DNA of 64,000 nucleotides from Aphis gossypii (Eukaryota > Arthropoda > Insecta > Hemiptera > Aphididae): positions 55,032,351 through 55,096,350 of the forward strand of contig NC_065533.1 of NCBI RefSeq assembly GCF_020184175.1, given 5' to 3'. The translations under genes were made by a program, and so were the position numbers. A model generated the notes under the pieces. The model saw nothing but the letters and a program-made list of their open reading frames with translations, ran no database searches and was not told the origin of the DNA. Positions 12,363 to 26,700 of the stretch are shown one piece after another (positions within the stretch are counted from its first letter, which is position 1; each line of letters opens with the position of its first letter).

Positions 12363-15300
12363 TATAATAAAAATGTTTTAATATTCTTGATAATTGGGTA
12401 TTCTTCTCTCACGATTATAGAAAATTTAATATTTTAAATATTTATAAGTGGCACCGTCACAACAATAAATTGTAACGTTTTCCATTGACATATTTTCGAG
12501 ATCAATAAAAAAAACAAATATGTTCTACAAATATTTGGTGATACTTTTGATATCTTCGTCAATTCTCGTGTGTATTTTCTTAAATACATAAAAGTAACAC
12601 GAAGAGAAATTGTTGTTTACTTATATATTACCTATAATTTTCATCTAATTTGTAAGAACATTAAAACAAGAGTTGTCAAATATTTTTCCCTGGTAAAATG
12701 AAATATTTTCGAGAAAAAAATAAAATTCTAATGATTTGAGTATGTTTTCATCATTAATATTAAATCCAAATAGATACAAAAAATATAATTTTTATTTAAG
12801 TTATAGAAAATATACTTATAGTTGTGTCATTGAGTAAAATATTATAATATTATATTAATATATTTTTATACCTACTTAATAGGAATATCAATTTTCAAAA
12901 AAAAAAAAGTAATATGTATAAATTGATACATTTTAAAATAACTAAACTAACAAATTTCCTACCATTAATTATTTTATTATACTATAAACAATTTTTAATA
13001 CTATACTCATTTACTTACTAATAAATATTCACCGTAAGTCAGGCAATAAAATAAAACTACAAATAATTTACATGCCACAGCTATAACATAAACTATTAGA
13101 TAGATACTATTTAATAAACGTGTTACTAAATATATAAGTCAAATAAATATTTTATTTTATACAGTTTACTTAATACATACATGATTCAAATAATAGAGTA
13201 ATGGACTCTGGACATTTGAGTGCATTAGCACTTAAGCATCTCATCGAATTGTTCATAGCACGCTCGTCTTCATAACAGTATATTAATGTAATTAAATAAA
13301 TTTTTTTTTGTACATTTCATTTATTCATTATTAAAATTCAAAATAGGTACCTAACTAAAAAATTTAAAAATTATACCTCCATATTTTTTTAAAAACCAAT
13401 ATGATATCATACTTATAATTTATAAAAATTGCAGTATCATAATAGTTGTATAATAATTGTTTAAATTTTAATAAGTTTATTTTAATTTAGTTTAATTTTT
13501 AGTGAATATAATAAAATTGACTATGCTATTATACTAATAATTGATTAATTATTGGCTAAAAAGTAACAATAAAGCTGTATTTTGGTAAAGATAATCATGT
13601 TGATAACAATGTTAACTTTATCACAATATTCTCAACATGCTATCAAATGATAACCTATAGGTATATAATTAATTTAATAAACCTGCATATTTGTGCCATA
13701 TATTTTATTTGTTAATATCTATGGTCCATAGATTTTATGATATTGTTTTATCTATTTTTACTTAGAAGTTATTGATTTATTTCCTACTTTAATTCATACC
13801 TATATAATATAATGTTAAATATCTACTACAATTTATTTATTAATTGTATTATCATAAAATTTTGTATAAATGTATTAAAATAACGACATTTGAATAAAAA
13901 ACATTATTTATATTCCTACACAAAACTTTTTGCGCTATAACACAGACAATTTATCATAATGTTATAATATCTCATTTGTAATTATTAAAGACACGCGTTA
14001 TCATTACGAATTTCATACAAATATTCGTGAATAACAAAAAAAAACGTAATAAAATTAAAAAACATAATTATTTAGGTTTATAGGTCAGTGTTGATATCAT
14101 AATATTTCTTCATCAAAATATTCATAATATTATATTATATACAAGTAAATATTTATTTGAGTTCTCTCCTTTACTTAAGATTATGCATCGTTAATATTAT
14201 TTAAAAGTTATCAAGAAGATATTACTTATTAAATTACTGTACATGAAAATTATGAAAATTTATAATTCAACTGAACACGTGGAAACAACATAATAATAAA
14301 TAGTAAAATTAACTAGATAGTAAATTATTAATTGATTTTAAAAAGTAAATTTAATTAAAACCTAGCTACTAATTTGATTAAATTTAAATAATAACTTTTA
14401 TTTTAGAGTATTATGGATTTATGATAATCTCAAAAACAAAATATAAAAACATCAAAAGTTTATATGAGTACGTACTAGGCACAAAAGGTACGTTCTAGAT
14501 TCTAGAAGGTTAACTTATACAGTTCTAAAAAATAATTTGGATATAAAATTTAAAAATATATATCTATTAGTTTTAAACATAAAACATTAATTTATTTACC
14601 CATTATATAAATTTTAATATCCGATAAATTTTAACGATATAATATCGTTTAAATATAAAACCAACGTGATAGTGGTGGTAGGAAAAGCATCACACGCTAG
14701 TCTCCACGTTTACGCCTTCAGGTACTCCTTAAAAAACAATCATTGAACGCCTCCAATATTACTACACACTTATACACACTTTATAATTTATAATTTAAAC
14801 TAGAGTACCTAAACTTAAGCTTATACTGATTTTAAGAAATAATGTCACGAAATAGGACTCATAAATACTTGGATTACAAATTATTTTTGATACTTACTTG
14901 TGTTTTAATAATTTAATCATGAATAAATTAAGATTGAGTTGATCTATTGTAATAATTTTTTTTATATATAGATCACATAATTAATTTAATTTAATTTAAT
15001 GAATTAATATTATATTTTTATGAATTACATTTTTTGTTTTTTTTTTTTTTTTGTTTCACATGACAAATTGACAAATCGTGCAAAAAGTTTTGCGATAAAA
15101 ACAAATAAATGCATTTTCAAGCTGCGTGTGAATACTAGCAATCGCGTGTTTACGCGTTAACCTCAATTTTATTACCTCGTTTTTTCAAAGTTATTCAAAA
15201 AGGTTTATTACATACATTATTTTTTTTTTATTTCATTATATTATATAGGTATATATAATATATATATATAATATTATATAAATGTTTATTGTATACACAA

Positions 15301-18300
15301 CCCCTTCTAGATTATTAATTTATACTGATTATTTTTGTCCTTCCTTTTGGCTTCGGGTTATTAGAACCTACCAGAGTATCTAAGTACCTATTTTTTATCG
15401 ATCAAATGCGACATTACACATCATCATCATTTCCGACATTTTTAATAAGAACAATATTTTTATAAAACAAAAATTAAATCGAAATGTGTAATTTCTTTTA
15501 CTTATTCCCATATTTGACACTTACAAGATCTACACAGATGTGAAACCATTAAAATTATAATATAACTTAAAACGACAAAATAATTATGATTGACATTTTA
15601 AATCTTTCTCGATATTAGAATTAATTGAATTACTTTCTTCGGTACACAACTTAATTTTTATTTTATACAACAATATAGACTACTTGAGACGTGATAAGAC
15701 AACAATTTATCTTAAGAATTACGATGAAAAATTAAATATTAAATAAGATCGCACTCTTGAAAACATTACTAAATGGTTATCTTTACATTAAATTGTCAAA
15801 ATTAATTATAAACGTTTGTTAGCATTAGATGTGACTTAATGTATAATAGTTCAATTTACTAAGTACTTAATATGATTATAAAAATTAGTATAATATCTTC
15901 TTATAGTTTTAAGATATATGAAAAGTAATAAAAGGTATTATTTGACTTTTAAATTTGATTTCCATTATTTATAATAACAATTTTTTGAAATTTCAAATTT
16001 CAGGCAATATATTTAAAAAATACTTAACTTTTACAATATTAAAATCAAACTCTCTTGATATTGATTTCTACATTAAACTGTCTATAAAAGAAAATATATT
16101 TATTTTTGTCATTCTAAAGAAATAAAGCCTATATCATTTTTATACAATTGTAGTTTTGTGCGTTTTGCGTATTTTTACTAGTACAGATTGTTTCTACATA
16201 AGTAAAATGCAAATAAACAAGAAACAAATAACAAATTATAAAATTATAAAATGTTTTGATTACTATATATAACACAAAATATTGAAAGAGTTGTTATTGA
16301 TTAATTTATAGTTTTAGTTCCTAAGCAAAGCAATGGGTTACAATCATCAGTATTTTTTTTATATTTATATACCTAATGTTATCACTTTTTAGAACAGAAA
16401 AATACTTTGATTTTCAAATTAAAGAAAAATGTCTAGCATCAAACTAGATCTAGATTTTAACGAATATATTGCTTTTTTTGTTTTTGCTCGCCTAATTTAT
16501 AACGTTTATTTAAACTTAACATGTTAACTGAATATTTATAATAAAATTTACAAGATATAATATAATTTTCAAAATACTTAGGCTTTTTTTGTGATTAAGT
16601 AATCATTTAATATTTTGATTTTTTGATTTATGTAAGATTTAATTTTAAAATTTAATACAAGGTTACCTTTAAGCTACCAATAGCCAATTTAAAAAATAGA
16701 CTTTCACAGTTTTGATTTATAATGATTTAGAGTTAAAATTTTTACAATAACTTCATAAAAATAACAAAATCGTAATAATTATTTTATAGTTAAAAATTCA
16801 TAATTATTTTTAATATCTATTACTTAAAAATTGAATACAAAATTCCACCTATAAGTTTATTTTACTGTAATTAAAAAAAAAAAATTTAGCGTGAATCCAC
16901 AAGCTAACATCCTCAATGAGAGTTATAATTCAAGTTTAGACGAGATATTCTCTAGATATTCTTATGTAAATTATAAAATAACGATTTATTTTCAAATTGT
17001 TTTTGATATTTTGTCATAGTTCAAACGATAATAATAGTAGAAACTTAGAACATTTCACTGTAACTTAAATTATAATTTTCAATACACAATAAAAAATTTT
17101 CAAAATACTTATACTTTTTTTTAGGCTATTTATATGGATTTGAAGTGTTTTAAAAAATATTTATAAAATATTTTAGGTTTGGTCAAAAACTTTAGAATTT
17201 ATACAAGTTTTTACATAAATTATTATTGTTGTAATTTTAAAATACATAGGCTCAATTTGTCAAAATAATGAAAAATTTCTTTATATTATTGATCTGTAAT
17301 TTAGTTACTGACCTACTGGCTACTACTATGACTTAATATAAAAGATTACATTCTTATTCGATGTTGATCGTTGTATGGCCTTACAATACAATTTAATAAT
17401 TCGATATAATATCCATTCTAAGATTTTTAAAATTCTTCTACTCGTCATAACTTGGAATAAATTTTGGCTTGATTTGTTTATTTTTATTGTAGGTTTAAAC
17501 GAAAAAACTTATTTTATAATAAACAATATTATAAAATATTATTATTATAATATTAAGAATACGTCATAATATTAGTATAAGCACTAAGCAGAACACATTT
17601 CTTAGTCACCCTCAATATTTACTTAGTAAACTTTGAATCCCCAGAAGACCTCTTCAAAATACAAATTACGGTAATTCGATAGTTTCGTAAGATTTCTCGA
17701 AACAAATTAACACACATTTTTAAACAGACATTTTAAACATTTTATTTTATTTAATCAAAATATAATATATTTCATAAATAATATAAAATAGAATTAATTA
17801 ATACCATAAAATTTAAAACTATGCTTTTAAAAATAAGTTTTTTATTTTATTCATTTAATCAGATTAAGCAGTACCTAATTATACTATGATATCACTCTAA
17901 AACACAAAATTTGAAAAAATAAATTATATAATGTTCTGAACTTCTACTTTTAAATAGTGAAATAATTCAAGTTTCTTTGGAACTTAAAATTTAAATTTCA
18001 ATAGCTTACACTTTATAATATTTATTAGAAATAAAATATTAATCATGATTTTTCCATGATATGACATTGAAATCATATTAAAAAGTCTATCAGTACAAAA
18101 AAATGTATTAGTATATGTGTCATTTGTAAACAATAAATTTGTTGAAACTATTGTTACCTAATTTATTTTGTAGTAAAAAACAAATAATATGCTAACAAGT
18201 TATAACTATTATAAGTACCAAAAACAAAAAGTACTTCATAAGAAATAGTATACGATAATACCTATTTCACAATATTATATTATACATACCATATGAATAT

Positions 18301-19215
18301 TATATAATATTATAAAAATACAATAAGTATTTATCGAATAAATTACAATTAAATAAACATAATATAAGAACCACAAAAATTACACTAACCAGGTAAACTA
18401 GATAAAAAAAAATACCTATCATTGTAAACTGTGTTACCTAAGTAAACAGAAAGATATATTCAATTTTTAACTTTTTTAATGAGATTAAGTTTTGAATTCT
18501 AAATCGCTCGTTTTATTATTCCATTATAAATTATCTAACACTTAAAAAAAAGGCAGGTTCCTATCTAATGTTTTTCATATTATATTAGGTATTATGGTAA
18601 AATAATAACCAAAGCAGATAATAAATAAGGTATAAGTAATGTTTAAGATAATATATCTAATAAAAATTAATAATTACCTATTAAAAACAATATAACTAAA
18701 TGTATTAGTAATGAAGAAATTCCAGAAAAATTAATCAAATAATAAAAAATGAAAACCGACATTGAATAAAAAATAAAGTAAAAAATATTAACATAAAGTT
18801 TTAAATGATTAAAAAATTAAAAATATTTTTTACATAGGTGTTAAAAGTATTAATCTGATAAAATTAATAATTTAACTTTAAATTATTAATGATGATAAAA
18901 AAAATACTCTAGAAAGCACAGTTTAAAATAAAATGCAAAATTTTGATTTGTAATCAATGTAAGTTTAAAACATTTTAAAATAATTTCAAGTTTTTTTTTA
19001 AATAAATATATGATTTTATTTATTTTAAGTTATTAATTATTATGATCGTATTATTATTATGTGTTAATAGTGTGTATTTATTGTATGTATTCTAATATTT
19101 TAGTTTTAAATTTTAATATTAATTGCCTAATTAATAACCAATGAACACATTATGTTCAATGAATTACCCTACTTAATAATATGTACCTATTATAAAATAA
19201 TAATTTTTTTCGTAA
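12363..19215. other. AT-rich intergenic or intronic DNA
   Basis: Nearly seven kilobases with no supported gene. A less AT-rich patch at about 14665-14760 (around gtggtggtaggaaaagcatc) and another at about 15060-15180 interrupt the desert, but neither has a convincing frame or splice pair. Near-pure A/T stretches include about 15236-15290. The frame 17375-17569 is low-complexity. Confidence 0.5.
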
Positions 19216-19438
19216 TATATTATAAATTACCATGGTGTAAGATTGATATTTTCCACGATAGTGCTTCAACAGACGATGGACTTGTGCACGTCCAACACGT
19301 TGACTGAAAGCGACGACAGTAGCGGCAGTACAGCGCCTTGACAACGAATATCGTATACACCCAATCGCGGTACGTTGAGATATAGGTGCGCTTTCGGTCG
19401 TCGTCGTTTTCGTGTTCTAGCATAGACAGTAAGTGCAT
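19216..19438 (-). other. CpG-rich patch, possible 5' exon on the minus strand
   Basis: This stretch is much richer in CpG than the desert around it (tcgtcgttttcg, gcgacgacag, cacgtccaacacg). Read on the minus strand it has an open frame that opens MHLLSMLEHENDDDRKR. It also ends in a good start context, ACACCATG, directly followed by GTAATT, which could be a donor splice site placed just after the start codon. Either reading would make this the promoter-proximal exon of a minus-strand gene lying to the left, but no downstream exon was found in the window. A bare regulatory island is an equal alternative. Confidence 0.25.
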
Positions 19439-20529
19439 AATAATAACAATTTATAACTGTACGGGTAAATTAACAGGGCTTACATGAATATGCGTAATTC
19501 TTAAATAAGAGAACTCCCTTTCCCCTCGTCATAATTTTAATCCAGATAAAGCATTTATGATATAAAATAATAAACATAATATTATATTGATCATGATGAT
19601 ACACAATTTACGATTATGGTATAGCCGACTATTTAAGGTATATCTACTATCTAGGTTTACGCATCAAAAACAGACATTGCATTTATTATACAGCTCAATA
19701 TATCGATTTCACAACAGTATAGGTACTTTGTTTGGAATTTTTTTATAATATTTTCAATATTGTACTCTACACTTAGGTACCTATCTATTATATAGTAGGT
19801 ACCTACATACATGTTGAATACAAATGAGCGTCTAAGCGTGTAATTCAATAATAAAAAAAGAAACACAACTTTTAGGTATTTTGTCTCCAAATGAGACACG
19901 TTTGGGCACAAAACCATAATACATTTAGGCAATATAGTTGTGACTTGTAAGTATTTATTTAATAAAAATATATAGATATTAAAATATGTGTAAATTTTTA
20001 TGAACATATTTTACATTTTTTATGTAAGTTACACGCCTATACGTTTATAAGTTATAAATTAGGTACATATATGTTATAGAGTTCAAATTATAAAGTCATA
20101 AGTAATCCTTTTGACAGCGAGTACGAATTTTACTCCAAAAAACAACAAATATACTACTACTATAAAAAGATGTTAAACTATTCAAGATTGATAACCATTT
20201 CATAATACACAATATAGATATTAGATAAATATATTTAGTATAAAAATATTACAAAGTAGCTTATATTTTTATATTTAATCATTCATAATTTTAAAAGTGT
20301 ACTAAATGAAATTCAAAAAAAAAATTCTACTATAGTATTGTTAATTATTGCCATTATAAAAATTCAGCAAATATACTTACATTACCTAAAATAAGTTATA
20401 TTCTGGGTTTTAATAAAGATAATTACATATAAAAATGAAAATATTTAGTTGGTATTTAAGAAGTCACTAATGTAATTTGTTAGTTTTTTATTTTTTATCA
20501 ATTCAATTTGAATTAACATCTATAGGTGT
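19439..20529. other. AT-rich intergenic DNA
   Basis: No gene supported. The minus frame 19657-20007 (116 codons) is hydrophobic and Y/I/L-rich, with no recognisable motif. It looks like random translation of AT-rich DNA, although it is the longest such frame in this part. Confidence 0.45.
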
Positions 20530-20778
20530 CTTAGTGGCGTAGCTAAAGGGGGCTATAGGGGCTATACCCCCCACCCATTGACCGTATTTTTATATTGTTT
20601 TAAAATATTTAAATTTAAATATGGACATTTTCTCACAAATTTTAATTATTTAATTAATATATTTTTTGTTATTTGTTATACAATATAGAATATTTGAGTA
20701 AAAAAAGTATTATTAAAAGTGTTTATAATTTTTTTGTTGTTTAGCCCTCCGACCTCCCCATACCTGGCGACACCTCTG
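20530..20778. mobile_element. Degenerate MITE of the CAGTGGCGTAGC family
   Basis: The left end contains AGTGGCGTAGCTAAAGGGGG. The right end, ccatacctggcgacacctctg, is a worn inverted copy. The better preserved relative is at 39386-39639, and a left end alone is at 40585. The family is probably hAT-like from its CAG...CTG ends. No target duplication is readable here. Confidence 0.5.
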
Positions 20779-23160
20779 AGGTATCTTATTTGAAACCAAG
20801 TAACAAAGTTGTGTGATGGATGTTAATAATATACGAGTTAATTCAATATATTTTCTTTATAAGCAAAATTTTTATTTAAAGGTAATTTAAATTTAATATA
20901 GATATATAATATTCAATATAAGTTATAATTGCATAGTAGATAAGGTAAAACCCCTGGTAAAACAGGTACATAGAAAAACAGGTAAATATATATATATATT
21001 ATATATCGTGTAACTGTTAAACTGTGTAAGTAATAAGTAGGTAATTGGTATAGGTACAATGCTGCGTGCGTAAGTTCTTAGTAGTAATTAATATGAATAC
21101 ATATTTATACTACCAGCTATGTATACTATATTACTACATGCAGTATATGCAATGTTGGATTTAACAGTCATTATTTATTTAGAAAATTTCTACTATAGGT
21201 ACAGTTCAGAACACCGCTAAATAGATTTTTTTATAGAATAATATATTTAAGTTTTCATCTAAATAATATAATTCAACATAAAAATCAGTTATTCACTAAT
21301 AAAAATTATACTGGATATGAAAACGTGAAGTCGAACCACATCACACTTAAAACAATCAGACCTATCTAAGCATCTACAATTGACATATTCTAAACCTGTA
21401 CCTATAGTCCATTGTTTATTAATTGCAAATTTATATGCAAAAATGAATAGGTTATTGTTTAATATAATTTCCATGATACTTAATTAAAAATAAATTATCT
21501 ATTATCGACATTTATCATTATTTTTATTTTTGTATTGTATTTTTTCTTGGTATTCATATGTTTACATCACAAATTAAAGTTAAACATTAAACATTAGATA
21601 TCTTATTTATTTTATTCTTTTACGTTGCTAAGTATCAAATATTTTAATAGCGTGTCTCTATTTATAGTACAAAGGTTGAGAAACACTGCTGTAGTCTATA
21701 TCTAATTATTATGCCATTATACGTTTAGTTCTTCAAGTAGTGTATACGTTGGTTGTTCCTCATTACATATTATTATATGATATTTTTGGGTTTAAAAATA
21801 GAAAATCTAATGAGAATTATATAGGTAAGTAATAAATTAAATTATAACTGGTGTATTATGTTTACCATTATATAATTAAATTATTGAGCATTCGTATTAA
21901 TATTAGATTCTGAGATTAAACTATATTATGTAGGTACCTATCAAATATTTTTGTGCTACCATCATATTTTTGAATTGGTAGTAAAAAATAAAAATGCTTC
22001 AATCATCGTCTTATCTTTAAGGGCTGTTTTTGATAGCAAAATAGATCTAGTTAGTTAGTTAGTTAGTTAGTACCTACCTACTTTGAGGGTTAAAAATAAA
22101 AAGTTTTTAGTGTTTTTTTTAAATAACCAGGAAAAAATCATATTTTTTTTATAAGCGTTTAGAGTTAAAATTTTAAAAAAATTCATCAATTTTACAAAAA
22201 CTTTCTAATTATTTTGTAGTTATTGAAATTCATAAAAAATTGTCTTTATATCTAAGATCTTAAAATTTAATACAAGAATATTCATAGATAAGTTTTTCTA
22301 TCTAGGTATATAAAAAAAGTTAACCGGAATGTCACGCATACATTTTTTAAGACCATTAAAAGTTCAAATGTCTACAATATAAATTGTATGTTAACCCGTA
22401 AATATATAGTTATTATTATTTCTACTTAAAGGATTTTTGAGATTTTGTTGTAATCTGTAGGTACATGATAAAATGTTCATATCTAATACCTATGTTAAAA
22501 TTATGTTCACTGTTTGTAGCTAGGTATTTATAAGCATGAGACATTTTCAATTTTTTCAATTTATGTGGAGTTTTTTCTTTTTGATTAAATAGTTTGAATA
22601 TAGAATACAATATCCCACATAAGTTTTATTTATAGATGTATAAAAATATTAAAAATAGGTACATGTGTGTAGTTTTTTTTATGCATGCATTTGAAGTTCT
22701 AATTTGGACGGAATGACATATTAAAACAATGAAAAACGATGCTAATTATATTATTATTATTCACAAATATTATTCGTGTAAACATAAAACTTTTATGTGC
22801 GTATAATAAATTTTACTATATGCAATTGTGTCATAGCGTAAAAAATGGCTATTTTTCAAAATATGTAGATTAGGTAATTCAGGTAATTGAAAAATATTAG
22901 GTACCTACATATTTAAATCGCGAATTCACGATGCTTCAAAAAAAAAAAATGTTTAACTGTAAATAAGGTCATTATATTTTTTTTTCTCAAAAATTTGTTC
23001 GTCAAACTGCTGATTTTCAGGTTTCACGCTCATATTGTATTAAGCTTGTACACACGACCAACGAAAAACATCAATACACGTAGTCTTGGTATGATTATTT
23101 AAATATGTAACTATATGTCTATATGAATTGTAAAGTAATTGTAATTGTAATTGTAAGTCT
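20779..23160. other. AT-rich intergenic DNA with small repeats
   Basis: Contains a stranded hAT right end at about 21650-21688 (rc begins CAGTGTTTCTCAACC), a (TTAG)5 microsatellite at 22051-22070 and (AT)n tracts near 20985-21005. No gene frame is supported; 21289-21474 and 22422-22610 on the minus strand have no motif. Confidence 0.5.
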
Positions 23161-23713
23161 TATGAGCTACGTTAAGACGCCATAGGAGTAAGTTAATATT
23201 ATTGATAACTGTACGCAGCGTTTAGCCGTACGGCCACTCGCTTGAATTTCGTATTTCGGTTTTGGTCGCTTGGAGGTAATTTTGGATTATTTTTCTTCCA
23301 CGTACGACGCTACCGTGTACATAAAATGCATTTTGATAGCGAGACGTACAGCCGTATGATACGGAATGACCGGAGGAGAAAACACCAACCAGCCAATCAG
23401 AATCGCCCACATTACTTATGATTACAATATCTACCGGAGGTTGACACAACGCGTATATTATTTGAAAACTGGCCAGAGTTTAGTGAAATTAAATCGATTT
23501 ATCCGTCGCGAAAAGTCAAAAGTGTCTTGTCGTCTGTTTGTGAAACGTGAAGTTGTTAAAATGGACTTATGTATGATCAAATTTAAGTTGTTGATTCGTT
23601 AGGGAAAAAGTAAAATACCTGTTTGACGATTTTTTTTTTTAGTTTCTAGTCACTGGTAAATCTTACTCGTGGTATTATTGGTTTTATTGTTGCACAAAAA
23701 TTAATTATATAAA
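23161..23713 (+). promoter_or_regulatory. Promoter and 5' UTR region of DNAJB11
   Basis: The composition shifts here from AT desert to CpG-containing DNA (gtacgcagcg, gccgtacggcc, gtcgcgaaaagtc) in the 550 bases before the DNAJB11 start codon, as expected for a housekeeping promoter and 5' UTR. Open frames on both strands (23222-23449 minus, 23366-23602 plus) are by-products of this composition. The transcription start is not visible. Confidence 0.5.
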
Positions 23714-26700
23714 ATGATTTTAAATTACGTTCAATTCGTCGTTTACAATTTACTGTCGTTTTCCATTTTGGTATATTGCCAGTAAGTATATTATATATAT
23801 TATGTATGTTTGTATAAGAAAAACATAAAATACTTTGTTTTATTAGTATGAGTAGTATGACGATAACGGCATAACGCCTATGATGAGTAGGATGTGATTC
23901 TATATTATTTACTGTACATAAATATACAGCAGAAGGTATAAATAAGTCATTTGTATATCATATTGAGTAGGTAGTATTATAAGCAAATTAAAGATCTAAA
24001 TACTATAAGTACTTGATACTTTACTATACATGTGGCCATTTAATGATTATTATAGCTATAGTACCTATGCTTTGTAAAAAAAATAGGTATTTTTTAATGT
24101 TGTATTGCATACAATGATATAAATTCACCCGTCTTAATTAATCACTTATATTCCAAACACAAAATTTAAAAATTTATTCTTGTTACTTCCAATATCTTAA
24201 ACTACCTAATTATACCTATGCTTTTTATTATTTTAGTCGATTGTTGTGTTAGTATTAACTTGGTAAAAATTTAAAAACAAATGGATTGTTTTATTGAATC
24301 TGTCTTAGTTATGAATTATGATTAAAACAATAACACGAGTAAATATAATATTCACATATTTATTGCATATTTTTACATATAAAATTATGATAAGCATTGT
24401 TAAGGTGTATTTTTCTTTTTCATTTCTTTTTAAAGTATCATAATATTGTGTGGGAATTTTATTGGTCTAATAAAACCATTAATAATTTAATTTATTAGTA
24501 CTTACATATTACAGTAGTACCTCAATAACTCAAATTGTTTGGAGGCTAAAAAAATTTGAGTTATCGAGGTTCCACTGTATATCCTGTTGAAAATATTTAC
24601 TGTAAACTTTTGATTGTTGATTGTCAATGGTCTTCCAGGTATCTGACTTTAAAAGTTATGTGTAATGTGTACATACAAAAAATCAATACTATTGCACACT
24701 TTATTTTATAAAACTTAAAGAACTTTTTAAGTCTCAAAATTTACTCCAGAAAGCTATATTGATAATTCACAAAGCTTTGTCCTACCCAAAGGTTTTGAAA
24801 TCGAAAAATTAATAAAATAAACATTTGAGGTTTTTCCTCTCAACATGAAAATTTGCTTATCTATGATTTTTATACCATTCAATGGATAATTGTAGTTTAC
24901 AGTAATATAAATAAACATTGTACTACCGACTCTCGGATAACTCAAAAATTAATTTTAACAAGATTTCAATATTTTTCGAATTACCTTATCCAAATTTAGA
25001 ACTAAATATAATATATGTATAAGACAATATCGTCTTCAATATATTAGATAGTGATCAAGAAGTTGAAAACCCGCAAATAGAACTGTACCATCACAAGTAA
25101 AAAAGTGACTCTTGCTTTAAAAGAATTATGTAAATACATTGAAATCAATGAAGGTATGGAAAATGTATTTAAATCCCTCAATTATCTAGGAAATAGAATA
25201 GAGAACAATGTTTTAAATAAAAATAAACAATAACCTTTAGACCAATTATTTATTATAATTATTTAAAAATAATATTTAGGTATGTATATTTTTTTATTTC
25301 TTTAATGTAAACTAGGTACCTATTAAATTAATTAAAACTTTTTTTTAAAAAAATAAATAAATGTTTTTTTAACTCAAAATTTTTAGTAGATAAGTCTAAT
25401 TATTTTTCCCCTGTAAACTTCGAGTTACCGAGAGTACACTGTATAATAAAATTGTATAAAACATTAAGAACTAGCAAATAAGATCATGTACCTATATACT
25501 AGAAAATGCTTGCGTGTGTTATTATTTTTCCATTAATTGGTAGATGATGAAAGGTCATTTAATATACAAAAATATTTTAAGTCTCAACTGTGTATGTTTT
25601 GTTAAAGTATTTAAAATATGATTGTAAATTGTGTACAAAAATTAATTGTTAAAAACATGTTTATTTATTTTACGTGTAATACTCGTATTATTTTAACATT
25701 ATAAAATTTATAAAATGTTCTAGTGGTTTATTTTATTAGTTATACTACTTCAAACCCCAAACCCTGTTTATGAATATTTTTCCTGATTTTTTTATAGTAT
25801 TTAACATTGTGATTTTTTTATTTTTTTTTATTTTTTAGAATCTATGTAATATGCAACATAATATTGAGATAATTAATTACCACTTTGATATGTATGTTAA
25901 AACTATTCATGTGACTAAAATAACTAATTAATTATTTTTTGTGTTACTGGAAATGTAGTACAGGTCATTAAAATGTTATCAAAAACCCTTACTAGTATAC
26001 CTTAGTAGCTTAGTCATAGTCTGAAATCCATAAAATGTATGAACCAGAATGTAAAAAATATCTGAATTAGATTAATCCTATTTTAAAAACATCATGGTTT
26101 TCATTCTAATAAGATAAATAACTTCAACACATTCATTTGTATTTCTAGGTATTAATCAATATCCTTATGAGGCAATAAAAAAAATTAAAATAATAATTTT
26201 AATTATGTATTATTGGAAATAATAACTAATAGGTACTAGGCAATGATATAATTTCCTTCTTGTATTAGGAATTGTCAATGTTTTCTTAGAATGGTCAATA
26301 TTCTTAGTAAAACATTTTTAGTAACAAATAAAAAATAGAATAATTAATTTAACATTTTGAGTGATTAACTTGACATGAATTATGATAAAAACAAAAAAAA
26401 CAAAATTACACTTTATTAACAAATTATAGTGATACAGATCTTTTACACATTTATATTGTAAGTTTTATTTGAAAATGCTTAACAATTTGGCATTATACCT
26501 ACTCAAATTAAGTAAAACAACTTCTTATTCACAACAATATTGGTAAATTTATTTCAAATTTTTTAAATTTGTTAAGTATTCCTTAAAAAATAGTAAACGC
26601 CTAATAATTAAAAAGTAGATTTTAAATATTATTTAGTATATTTATCATTTAAAATTTAAAAATATAGATGTATTCAAATGTGTATTATTTTTGTACATTT

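Noticed and set aside
19657..20007. 116-codon minus-strand frame
   Set aside because: Hydrophobic and Y/I/L-rich with no motif, in very AT-rich DNA; expected by chance.
22051..22070. (TTAG)5 as a possible telomeric tract
   Set aside because: The unit is four bases, not TTAGG, and it is very short; it is an ordinary microsatellite.
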